DNA of 64,000 bases from Alphaproteobacteria bacterium. Its GTDB lineage: Bacteria; Pseudomonadota; Alphaproteobacteria; Caulobacterales; Hyphomonadaceae. Positions within the stretch are counted from its first letter, which is position 1. Every line of letters begins with the position of its first letter. Position numbers and translations under genes: made by a program. Below, piece after piece: positions 1 through 7,132 of this stretch. The notes below the pieces were generated by a model, which worked only from the letters and a program-made list of their open reading frames with translations, searched no databases and had not been told where the DNA came from. The stretch covers positions 1 through 64,000 of the forward strand of contig JAAEZZ010000013.1 of assembly GCA_018222605.1 (NCBI GenBank), written 5' to 3'.

Positions 1-42
1 GTTGACGTGCGGCTTGTTGCGTTCAAACTTTGCCTTGGCCAT
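1..42 (-). CDS. tuf: Elongation factor Tu, first 14 codons only
   Basis: The minus strand from an ATG at 42 reads MAKAKFERNKPHVN, the standard N-terminus of bacterial EF-Tu, and then leaves the window. EF-Tu is the GTPase that brings aminoacyl-tRNA to the ribosome. An AAGGAGAG ribosome binding site lies at 47-55 and supports the start. The G domain and everything after it are outside the window, so whether this is the str-operon copy or a second tuf cannot be decided. It is divergent from pgi. Confidence 0.9.
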   Translation of the reverse strand, partial: MAKAKFERNKPHVN

Positions 43-122
43 CGGGCCTCTCCTTGGTTCGAGTTTGGTGTCCGGCCCGCCGGACAAAATGAAACTTCAG
101 GCTAGCAGCCTGTTAAACGCGC

Positions 123-151
123 CTCATAGCCATGTGTGGCGCGGGTTTCAA
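123..151 (-). promoter_or_regulatory. Predicted sigma-70-type promoter of tuf
   Basis: On the minus strand TTGAAA (146-151) and TATGAG (123-128) are separated by 17 bases, a good -35/-10 pair about 80 bases upstream of the tuf start. It is the strongest minus-strand pair seen in the 43-254 gap. Inference from consensus only. Confidence 0.5.
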
Positions 152-254
152 GCATTCAAATGCCAAGAACTGCGGTCCGGTCTCATGTCTTGCCGAGTTC
201 CACTTCCCCGGATAAGCGAAGGGCGACAAAACCTCACGCAAGGATACCCCCAAT

Positions 255-1811
255 ATGCCTGCTGATCTTTCCAAACACGCCGAACGCCTGAGCACGGCTT
301 CCCTTGCGTCGCTCGCCGCAAGCCGCGCCAATAATGCGCCTTTGTCTGCATCGGGCTGGAAGCTGAATCTCTCCCGCCAGTACCTGGACCAAGAAGCTGA
401 AACAGCCTTGCTGGAGTTTGGCAAAGAGGCAGATCTCGAAAATGCAGGAACGCGTCTTTTCGACGGAGAGATTGTAAATCCATCAGAGAATCGCCCGGCG
501 CTTCACTGGGCCCTTCGGGCACAATCGCCTCTTGAAGGCGAAGCCGAAACCGTTCGTCAGAGCGTCCTGCCTGCGCTGGATTTTGCCCGAAAAGTGGCAA
601 ATGGCTCCGTCACAACGTCCAATGGCCAGCCTTTCAAAGCTGTACTGCACATCGGCATTGGCGGATCGGATTTCGGTCCGCGTCTGATCGCTGATGCATT
701 TGGTGACAAGGCCACATCAAATATCAACCTGCGCTTTTGCGCGAATGTGGACCCGTTCGATCTGGACCGAGCCCTTGAAGGCCTTGATCCGCAAAGCACG
801 CTGGTCATCGGCGTCTCGAAGTCATTCGGAACAGAAGAAACCCTCTACAATCTGAACCGCGCTCGCGCCTGGCTGGAAGCCGCCGTCGGCGACAAGTCAG
901 ACCAACATCTGGCTCTGGTGACCGCCAATCCGGATCGCGCGAAAAGCTGGCTCGGTGGACGCGAGGCGCACCTATTCGACATGCCGCTTTCCGTAGGCGG
1001 GCGCTTCTCGCTATGGTCTGCGGCTTCCCTTGCCTGCATGATCTATCTCGGAGCAGACATTTTTGAGGGCATCCTGCGCGGCGCCGCCGAAATGGACGCG
1101 CATGTAAAGTCTACTCCTCTTGCAGAAAACATGGCCATGCGGCTTGCTTTGCTGGACTATTGGAATGCTTCCGTGCGCGGCGAGAAAATGCGGGTTATGC
1201 TAGCCTATGCCAACCGCCTGCGCCTGCTACCCACCTATCTGCAACAGCTGGAAATGGAATCGAACGGCAAGTCCGTTGGGCCAGATGGTATCGCCGTGAA
1301 GACAGCAACCGCTCCAGCACTTTGGGGCGGGGAAGGCTCAGTCGGACAGCACTCTTATCACCAATGGCTACATCAGGGCTCACAAGCCGTGCCGTGCGAG
1401 TTCATCCTGGCGCCGGATATGGTGCGTGATCCTGAAGGCGTTACGGCGCTGACCGCCCATGCCCTTGCTCAGGCCGAAGTGCTGGCCAATGGCCGCAGCC
1501 TGGAAGAGGTCAAGGCAGAGGAGCCGGATCTCACGGATGTTGTTGCAAACCAAAAGGTTCATGCCGGTGGGCGTGCGTCCTCTTTCCTCAGCCATGCCAA
1601 ATTCGGCCCGGAGGCCTTTGGCGCGCTGGTTGCCCTCTACGAACACCGCACCTATTTCGCGGGTCATCTGTGGGGCCTCAATCCGTTCGATCAATGGGGC
1701 GTCGAGCGTGGCAAGACCATGGCAACGCGGCTTAAACCAGCCGTCTCCGGAGAGACGAAAGCGGATGACTCCGCCACAGCCGCCATCATCTCAATGATCC
1801 GGAACGGATGA
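255..1811 (+). CDS. pgi: Glucose-6-phosphate isomerase
   Basis: Interconverts glucose 6-phosphate and fructose 6-phosphate in the cytoplasm. The 518-residue protein has the family landmarks in order: NPSENRPALHWALR at 75-88, the phosphate-binding loop GIGGSDFGP at 134-142, the SKSFGTEET segment near 190, the signature VGGRFSLWSA near 250, the GQHSYHQ histidine motif, and the C-terminal WGVERGK with the catalytic lysine. Length is normal for the SIS-fold family. Its stop overlaps the start of the next gene by four bases (ATGA), so the two are probably translated together. No pathway partner is adjacent. Confidence 0.95.
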   Translation: MPADLSKHAERLSTASLASLAASRANNAPLSASGWKLNLSRQYLDQEAETALLEFGKEADLENAGTRLFDGEIVNPSENRPALHWALRAQSPLEGEAETVRQSVLPALDFARKVANGSVTTSNGQPFKAVLHIGIGGSDFGPRLIADAFGDKATSNINLRFCANVDPFDLDRALEGLDPQSTLVIGVSKSFGTEETLYNLNRARAWLEAAVGDKSDQHLALVTANPDRAKSWLGGREAHLFDMPLSVGGRFSLWSAASLACMIYLGADIFEGILRGAAEMDAHVKSTPLAENMAMRLALLDYWNASVRGEKMRVMLAYANRLRLLPTYLQQLEMESNGKSVGPDGIAVKTATAPALWGGEGSVGQHSYHQWLHQGSQAVPCEFILAPDMVRDPEGVTALTAHALAQAEVLANGRSLEEVKAEEPDLTDVVANQKVHAGGRASSFLSHAKFGPEAFGALVALYEHRTYFAGHLWGLNPFDQWGVERGKTMATRLKPAVSGETKADDSATAAIISMIRNG

Positions 1812-2845
1812 CGCAAAACCGTATCCTCCGCGAAGTTTGCATTGGCGAAACTCGCGAGGTCTTGCTGAATCAGCATGGCCTAGCGATTGCCTTACGCCTC
1901 AGCCGCTGGAGCGATCAGGATTCGCGGCTGACCCTTGGCTCACTCCATGAAGCCCGCTTGCGGACACTTGAACCCGCACTCGAAGGCGCCTTTGTCAAAA
2001 TCGTCGGCAAGGGGGAGGCTTTCCTGCGCCTTCCCAAGGACAATAAGCTGACAGAAGGCCAGGCCATCACAGTTCAGGTCGCCACCGAGGCACGGAACGG
2101 AAAACTGCCCCGCGTCATCGCCCACGCAAAGGACAGGGCCTCCGAAGACGCCAGCCTGACGCTTTGGCGTGGGGCCGTCATAGAAGATGTCCGCCCTGGC
2201 GATCCGGAGGTTGCGGAGGCATTCGAGACGGCTCTAGCCCCCAGTGTACAAATTCCGAATGGCGGCCGCTTGCACATTGAGCGCACAACGGCCCTCTGTG
2301 CGGTCGACATCGACACATCGGGACGCGCCGACAAGGGCAGCGCCGCCAGTCGGGCGCTGCGAATCAATAAGGATGCCTGCACCGAACTCGCCCGCCAGAT
2401 TGGCCTGAGACGACTTGGTGGCCTCATCGTTGTGGATTGCGTTGCCCCGATCAACCGCGAGTCAGGCCGCAAACTTGTGGAAGCCACTCAGCAAGCGCTC
2501 AACAGTTTGGGAATTACGGGCCATAAAATCCTGCCGCCCTCCCCCCTTGGCCTGATGGAGATGTCCCTGCCCTGGAGGCAAACGCCCATCGCGGAACGGA
2601 TACTGAGGCCAGACCTAAGACAGCCAGCGCCAGAAAGCCTTTGCCTCGCAGGGCTGCGCCTGCTGGAAGTAGAAGCTGCGGCGCACCGACTACAGAGATT
2701 GACGCTGCAGCTACCTGCCGAAGCGCATCTCTGGTTCACTCAGGAAGCACAACCTCTGCAGGACGCCTTGGCTGGAAAATATGGTCAACGCTTCACATAT
2801 GAAGCCTCGACGAACCCAACACCCAACGTGTACCGAACCCCATGA
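1808..2845 (+). CDS. Short ribonuclease E/G family protein
   Basis: Resembles the catalytic core of RNase G/E, the endonuclease that cleaves single-stranded AU-rich RNA. An S1-like stretch lies near residues 58-77. The acidic metal site appears as VDIDTSG (D167, D169) and VVDCVAP (D210), matching the two aspartates of the DNase I-like subdomain. At 345 residues it is much shorter than RNase G (about 490). It ends soon after the catalytic region and shows no CPxCxG zinc-link, so the usual zinc-bridged dimer is unlikely. It sits between pgi and yacG with four-base overlaps on both sides. The position before yacG and tRNA-Phe is common in alphaproteobacteria. Family assignment is firm; activity is not proven. 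Confidence 0.85.
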   Translation: MTQNRILREVCIGETREVLLNQHGLAIALRLSRWSDQDSRLTLGSLHEARLRTLEPALEGAFVKIVGKGEAFLRLPKDNKLTEGQAITVQVATEARNGKLPRVIAHAKDRASEDASLTLWRGAVIEDVRPGDPEVAEAFETALAPSVQIPNGGRLHIERTTALCAVDIDTSGRADKGSAASRALRINKDACTELARQIGLRRLGGLIVVDCVAPINRESGRKLVEATQQALNSLGITGHKILPPSPLGLMEMSLPWRQTPIAERILRPDLRQPAPESLCLAGLRLLEVEAAAHRLQRLTLQLPAEAHLWFTQEAQPLQDALAGKYGQRFTYEASTNPTPNVYRTP

Positions 2846-3063
2846 GCAAACCTGTTTCCCCGGAAAAGCGCACACCGAAATGTGCCCAATGCCGCAAAAA
2901 GCCGATCTCGCCTGAGTATAGGCCTTTCTGCTCCAAGCGCTGCGCCGATGTTGACCTGTCGCAATGGCTGACAGGCGGATACGCCATCCCGGGCGCCCCT
3001 GCAGATGTGGCTGATGATGCCCCTTCAAGCAGCTCTCATGAAGGGATGACAGAAGAAGACTGA
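2842..3063 (+). CDS. yacG: DNA gyrase inhibitor / zinc-binding protein YacG
   Basis: A 73-residue protein with the YacG zinc site C14-x2-C17 and C30-x3-C34, followed by the conserved VDLSQWLTGGYAIPG segment. YacG binds GyrB and inhibits gyrase in E. coli; whether it does so here is inferred from family. The C-terminus is an acidic, serine-rich tail. It overlaps the RNase E/G stop by four bases and is followed after 57 bases by tRNA-Phe, the usual alphaproteobacterial order. Confidence 0.93.
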   Translation: MSKPVSPEKRTPKCAQCRKKPISPEYRPFCSKRCADVDLSQWLTGGYAIPGAPADVADDAPSSSSHEGMTEED

Positions 3064-3120
3064 AAACAGCATAGACAAGCCGTCCAGCCTTCGTTAGATA
3101 CCGCGCTTCCCCAGTGACCC

Positions 3121-3195
3121 GCCCGGGTAGCTCAGGGGTAGAGCAGCGGATTGAAAATCCGCGTGTCGGTGGTTCGATTCCGCCCCCGGGCACCA
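3121..3195 (+). tRNA. tRNA-Phe (GAA), CCA encoded
   Basis: A 75-base cloverleaf. The acceptor stem GCCCGGG (3121-3127) pairs with CCCGGGC (3185-3191), followed by A and an encoded CCA. The anticodon stem GCGGA/TCCGC encloses loop TTGAAAA with anticodon GAA, and the T-arm has GGTTCGATTCC. It directly borders a region of orphan genes with a phage remnant, and tRNA 3' ends are common integrase targets. Confidence 0.97.
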
Positions 3196-3324
3196 TGTTC
3201 CCAATAACGACAGTGGTTTTGCGGGTTTCAGTCCCTAACTGAGTCCCCAATCTCTGCGGTCCGCTGAGTTGTGGAAATCCTCTGAGAACACTGTTACCTA
3301 GAAACCTGCAATTCGGGGTGGGTG

Positions 3325-3633
3325 ATGTTCGGATTCAAAAAGCAGTCTCCAGCCGACAAAGCGAATAAGGTCATGAGACCAGCTATCGCGTTCGCAGCTG
3401 AGAAGTGGGCCGTTTTCAATCGCGATGTCCCTTTCAAGCCAGAAGTCGGTTTGGACATGCGTATCTTCGCATTTATGCAACCAGTCTCCATAGCTCTAAT
3501 GGAGAAATACGAGCCGCTGAGGAAAGCGCCCGATTCAATTTTCTTGTTGATCTCGGCTATGGCCGTCGAACGTTCCGGGACACATACGCGCGACCAAATC
3601 GAGAGCGCATTAGGTTTGACTCTACCAGATTGA
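3325..3633 (+). CDS. Hypothetical protein
   Basis: About 102 residues beginning MFGFKKQSPADKANKVMRP. No family is recognised. It is soluble in appearance, with a basic N-terminus and amphipathic helices. The ATG at 3325 is preferred because GGGGTGG lies just upstream; a GTG at 3322 would add one residue. It is followed 10 bases later by a small membrane protein, so the two may be co-transcribed. It lies in the stretch after tRNA-Phe that looks more AT-rich than the flanks, which suggests acquired DNA. Confidence 0.55.
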   Translation: MFGFKKQSPADKANKVMRPAIAFAAEKWAVFNRDVPFKPEVGLDMRIFAFMQPVSIALMEKYEPLRKAPDSIFLLISAMAVERSGTHTRDQIESALGLTLPD

Positions 3634-3643
3634 GGTTTTTGGG

Positions 3644-3895
3644 ATGAACGCCCTGCGGCGCTATTTGGGACTAGCTATAATTACCATCGGCTATGTGTGG
3701 TGCCTTGGAGTTCTCGCGCTATTCGCCGCAGACTGGCTCAACCTCTACCAATCCGCTGCCGTGGAATTCTTCCGTGAGGTCCATTCTTGGATTCCAATAT
3801 TCATCCGCACATGGATAGTGCCTTGGCTAATTCCTGCATTGCCCGGGGTTTTCGTAATTTGGCTCGGAGTGCTCGTTAAGGGCGAGTCACTCTAG
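3644..3895 (+). CDS. Hypothetical small inner-membrane protein
   Basis: An 83-residue protein with two hydrophobic segments, about residues 8-28 and 55-77, joined by a short loop rich in aromatic residues. A GAGG ribosome binding site precedes the ATG by eight bases. No family is recognised. It follows the 3325 gene closely and overlaps the convergent gene at 3892 by four bases. The context is a small accessory island beside tRNA-Phe. Confidence 0.55.
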   Translation: MNALRRYLGLAIITIGYVWCLGVLALFAADWLNLYQSAAVEFFREVHSWIPIFIRTWIVPWLIPALPGVFVIWLGVLVKGESL

Positions 3896-4350
3896 CTCGC
3901 CTCTTGATTGTCGGGGTGCGGAGCAAGCTCTTCACACGCTTTGCCGCAGATGCTTTCCCACCTAATCCTTCGGACTTTCTCCGTGCCAACCCCAATATAG
4001 ATGACGCTCATTCCTTCTGAGTCCTTGGAAACAACGCGAAAGTAAATTCCGTCAAGCACGATCCTGTATTCCGATCCAACCTGAAAGAAAGAGGGTGGGC
4101 GAATAGTTTGGACCATCTCCCATGACCACTGCAGCACCTCACTAACCCGTATCAGCAAGCTGTTATCGCTGTCACCGAACCTCAGCGGCCTTAGTGTGGC
4201 GAATTCTTCGCCGAGTCTCTCTTCAATCGCTGTTACCTCGTAAACGAATGGGTCCAAGTCTCGGCTATCAGCGCCCCGGAAATGCTCGTTCTCAAACCAT
4301 CGAGAGGTAATAAGACAGCCGACTCTCAGGTCACCACGGTTGTGTCTCAT
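3892..4350 (-). CDS. Hypothetical protein
   Basis: A 152-residue soluble protein with no recognised family. Visible features are an acidic N-terminal third (EHFRGADSRDLDPF), a beta-rich C-terminal half (YRIVLDGIYFRVVSK, MSVIYIGVG) and two late cysteines in CGKACEE. AGGAG lies 12 bases before the ATG. It converges on the small membrane gene. The context is the island between tRNA-Phe and the terminase remnant. Codon use looks less GC-rich than in neighbouring core genes. Confidence 0.5.
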   Translation of the reverse strand: MRHNRGDLRVGCLITSRWFENEHFRGADSRDLDPFVYEVTAIEERLGEEFATLRPLRFGDSDNSLLIRVSEVLQWSWEMVQTIRPPSFFQVGSEYRIVLDGIYFRVVSKDSEGMSVIYIGVGTEKVRRIRWESICGKACEELAPHPDNQEAS

Positions 4351-4496
4351 GTTGCGTTCGTTCTCCTGCTGAGAAATAATTGCCGATCATCAATACACAC
4401 GACTAAATACAATTGAGTGAAATCAGGTCTCATCGCCAAGGATCAGGAATATCTCTGATAGTTGGTCGCCAACTCAATTGCCACGCACTTGCCGAA

Positions 4497-4871
4497 TCAT
4501 CGGTCCATCCATGCGCTACGAATCACTTTGGGAATCATCGCCGAATCGCTGATGTTTCGCAACTCATTCCCGCGTGCGTCCATCTGGATATTCACAAGAC
4601 TACGCACCGCGACGGCATACACGACGCAATCCAGCGCTTCGGCCGCCCTGCCCTTGATGCGTTCCCATTGGCCGTAGGGGCGGCCGTGACGGTAGCGGAT
4701 GACTCGGCGCTCGCTCGCGATCTGTTCAAAGAGGACAGGCGCAAGGTCCGCCGAAAAGCGCATTTGCAAGGCGTCGGCGAACCGCTTGAAGAGCTGGCCC
4801 TTCACGCCGTCGAGAAAAGGCGTCGTCAGAAACCAGGCTGGCAGAGCACCAAATGGCCTCTGCCCTTTCAC
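4497..4871 (-). pseudogene. C-terminal remnant of a phage terminase large subunit (GpA type)
   Basis: The 124-residue reading frame has the end of a GpA-family terminase. A segment around ERRVIRYRHGRPYGQWERIK is followed by GRAAEALDCVVYAVAVRSL, the EALDC-x-YA signature that closes these proteins. GpA terminases are about 600 residues and package phage DNA; the ATPase and nuclease domains are missing here. The frame opens at a GTG directly after an in-frame TAG, 21 bases from the end of the GNAT gene, so the 5' part was removed by a deletion ending there. No portal or capsid genes follow. I read it as a prophage scar and do not expect a working product. Confidence 0.7.
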
Positions 4872-4892
4872 CTATTTAGCTTTTACAGCCGC

Positions 4893-5525
4893 CTAAGCTG
4901 CGCTCCTTTTGCTATTGGAGCGCGTCACGGAAGCGTCGAGGACGCCCGGCCTGTCCCATGCGCCTTCGGGGCGGATGATCAGATAGGGGTCTTCCGTCAT
5001 CGTCAGAGCATTGGGGTGGAGCGGAACCGGAATTTCGATTTCGCGATACTCGTAATCCGAAAACCAGAACGGGCTGCGCCCCGGTATCAGCTCGCACTTG
5101 AAAGTGCGCGACCAGACGGGCCACAGGCGCGCCTGTATCTGGCCGATCATGCGCTGATATCCTTTCCGGGACACAAGCTCGAACATGTGAGCGAGCATCA
5201 CTTTCAAGCCGGGACGCCCGCGATCACATGGCAGCAGCACGATACGCTCCAGCTTTGCAAAGTCTGCAAACCAGCGAATGCGCAGCGTGCCGACAGGCCG
5301 CCCCTGGCGCCTCAGCAGAATATGCGTCGCGCACAGATCATTGCCGTCAAACTCCTCATCATAGGGGCAATCCTGCTCTGCCAGGAATACGGCAGAACGA
5401 ATCGCCACGACCTGCTGCAGATCTTCCAGGGTGCGAGCTACGGACACTTGATAGGCCCCGTAAGCTTCCTGCGGGGCCGGGCGAAGCAAGACACGCTCGC
5501 CAATGTGGGGGTGGGTCGTGAACAT
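4893..5525 (-). CDS. GNAT-family N-acyltransferase (autoinducer-synthase-like fold)
   Basis: A 210-residue protein resembling the alphaproteobacterial GNAT/acyl-homoserine-lactone-synthase-like group. An N-terminal ARTLEDLQQVVAIRSAVF helix is followed by CPYDEEFDGND near residue 53, a RPVGTLRIRWFADFAKLER strand pair, and the arginine-rich pantetheine-loop region DRGRPGLKVML. The C-terminus ends with DPYLIIRPEGAWDRPGVLD. It probably transfers an acyl group from acyl-CoA or acyl-ACP; the substrate is unknown. Its ATG overlaps the stop of the upstream gene (TGATG at 5525), indicating translational coupling. The pair is divergent from a LysR regulator. A true LuxI product is possible but not shown. 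Confidence 0.7.
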   Translation of the reverse strand: MFTTHPHIGERVLLRPAPQEAYGAYQVSVARTLEDLQQVVAIRSAVFLAEQDCPYDEEFDGNDLCATHILLRRQGRPVGTLRIRWFADFAKLERIVLLPCDRGRPGLKVMLAHMFELVSRKGYQRMIGQIQARLWPVWSRTFKCELIPGRSPFWFSDYEYREIEIPVPLHPNALTMTEDPYLIIRPEGAWDRPGVLDASVTRSNSKRSAA

Positions 5526-6103
5526 CAGGCGGCCTCCCCTGGCATCGGCTTGAAGGCTTGCTGTATGTACAAATCTGGAAGCCCCCCTTCAAAGCGCTGA
5601 AAGCCCAGGCTCTCCATTGAGCGCCTTCCATCTGCTGTTGCGCCCCGGGCATAGGAGCGGAAGGCTCCGAACTGATCGACCCGCATGACGGCAGACGCGG
5701 TCATGATGCTCTTGCGGGCCTCATAAGTCTTGCCCGCATAAACGCCGACATAAAAGGCCGCCACGTCGCGACCCTGCTTGGCAAGATGCGCCAAATCAGG
5801 ATCGGCGGGGCTGTAGGTTCCATTGCGCACGGCCTCTTCGCCGGCGACCGTCAACGGCAGGGTGAGGAATATCCCTTCGACAGGGTCGCCGGTAACCCAT
5901 GCGGTCATGCCGGTGTGCTCATTCATGCGTGCGATGGAATCAACCGGCGCCAATTTGCTGTTCATCAGCTCTTCGGCGAGCTCCACACCAGCTTTCAGTT
6001 CCTCATAGGTGCCTAATCTGAAGCCGAAGTCACGCGCTCGCGCCACAACCGCAGATATATCGACATCGGCAGTCGCCACTTCTCTAGTCTGAGTTGCATT
6101 CAT
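5525..6103 (-). CDS. Hypothetical protein, possibly GNAT-like, coupled to the acyltransferase
   Basis: A 192-residue protein of uncertain family. The second half (AAFYVGVYAGKTYEAR, then ADGRRSMESLGFQRFEGG) has the strand-helix pattern and terminal SLGF segment typical of GNAT folds. No convincing acetyl-CoA loop (R/Q-x-x-G-x-G/A) can be read. It is the first gene of a two-gene operon with the acyltransferase, overlapping it by one base. Its start codon lies inside a dyad shared with the divergent LysR gene, so the pair is probably controlled by that regulator. It may be a helper or degenerate partner of the acyltransferase. Confidence 0.6.
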   Translation of the reverse strand: MNATQTREVATADVDISAVVARARDFGFRLGTYEELKAGVELAEELMNSKLAPVDSIARMNEHTGMTAWVTGDPVEGIFLTLPLTVAGEEAVRNGTYSPADPDLAHLAKQGRDVAAFYVGVYAGKTYEARKSIMTASAVMRVDQFGAFRSYARGATADGRRSMESLGFQRFEGGLPDLYIQQAFKPMPGEAA

Positions 6104-6136
6104 GAGATTTCTCCATTAAATGGTTAATTTCTCATG
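6101..6136. promoter_or_regulatory. Imperfect dyad between the acyltransferase operon and lysR
   Basis: CATGAGA (6101-6107) is mirrored by TCTCATG (6130-6136). CCATTAAATGG (6113-6123) lies at the centre, with an additional ATTAA/TTAAT pair. The dyad covers the start codon of the 5525-6103 gene and lies 33 bases before lysR. Divergent LysR regulators typically bind such sites. That this one is bound is inference. Confidence 0.45.
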
Positions 6137-6168
6137 TCACACATCAGGGGGGCTGACTTCAGAACAGG

Positions 6169-7113
6169 ATGAAACGGGGGTTTTCAGCCATGCAAGGGCC
6201 GCACGAAGCGGAAAGCGCCTTTGATTGGGACCGCCTCAGGGTTTTCAGAGCCGTCGCGCTCACTGGCAGTATGAGCGCGGCAGCCGAAAGACTCGGAGGA
6301 TCTCTGCCGACGGTCAGCCGCCGCATGTCGGATCTTGAAGTGATCCTTCAGGCTGAACTATTCCGCCGAACGCCGCGTGGCATCACATTGACCAAAGCCG
6401 GTGAAACGCTCTTGCGGCATGTCGAACTGATCGCCGACACCGTCGAGGCAGCACAGTGGGAACTGACTGCCCCGGCCCTGAGAGAAAATAGCCCCGTCCA
6501 TATTGCGTGCAGCGAGTCTCTCGCGGCGAGTTGGGTCGCCCCCCGGATGGCGGCTTTTCTGAAGGAAACCCCGCACCAAATCATCCAGTTATCCGTATAC
6601 GATGGGCCAGAGGCCGATGATGGCCTGTTCTCCGATATCCACATCCAGCACAGCAAACCAACTCAACCAGATATCATCACGCGGCGCCTAGGCCGGTTAC
6701 ACTGTGTGGCGTTCACATCACGCGCCCATTCAACACCAGACAGCGCGCCGAAGAGCTTTGCCGACCTCTTAACACAAGGATGCCTCGTTCATAGTTCGTA
6801 CACAGATGCATGTCGCATGACTCTTAACACCGACAAGGGCGTGGAGCTTCTGAGGCAGACAAACTCCCTGACGACCATGATTGCCCTGTGCAGGGCCGGC
6901 CTCGCGCCAGCCCTGCTCCCCGTCCATCATGCAGAATGCTATCCGGACCTCATCCCTTATGCGGAGCTGACGGGCCCAGCCCTGGACATCTGGATGTCCT
7001 GCACGCCGCGCGCACGTAGCTTGAAAAAGGCCGGCAAGATCATTGAATGGCTGACCTCTATCTTCTCTCCGCAGGAAAGCCTCTGGTTCCGCCAGACGCC
7101 CCCAACGGTTTAG
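6169..7113 (+). CDS. LysR-family transcriptional regulator
   Basis: A 314-residue LysR-type regulator. The N-terminal winged helix-turn-helix is visible as DWDRLRVFRAVALTGSMSAA-AERLGGSLPTVSRRMSDLE (about residues 19-57), followed by the linker helix and a periplasmic-binding-like effector domain. The ATG at 6169 has no good ribosome binding site; an alternative ATG at 6190 has GGGGG nine bases upstream and may be the true start. It is divergent from the GNAT pair with a dyad in between, so it probably controls that operon and itself. The ligand is unknown. Confidence 0.88.
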   Translation: MKRGFSAMQGPHEAESAFDWDRLRVFRAVALTGSMSAAAERLGGSLPTVSRRMSDLEVILQAELFRRTPRGITLTKAGETLLRHVELIADTVEAAQWELTAPALRENSPVHIACSESLAASWVAPRMAAFLKETPHQIIQLSVYDGPEADDGLFSDIHIQHSKPTQPDIITRRLGRLHCVAFTSRAHSTPDSAPKSFADLLTQGCLVHSSYTDACRMTLNTDKGVELLRQTNSLTTMIALCRAGLAPALLPVHHAECYPDLIPYAELTGPALDIWMSCTPRARSLKKAGKIIEWLTSIFSPQESLWFRQTPPTV

Positions 7114-7132
7114 AACAAGCAAGACGAGTAGG

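Noticed and set aside
3196..3260. Repeated CAGTCCCT/GAGTCCCC after tRNA-Phe as an attachment core
   Set aside because: The repeat is short, imperfect and not found at another boundary in the window.
4413..5600. Plus-strand open frame of 395 codons across the acyltransferase and terminase remnant
   Set aside because: It has no recognisable family, no ribosome binding site and an amino acid composition typical of the strand opposite to a real gene; the minus-strand genes have clear motifs.
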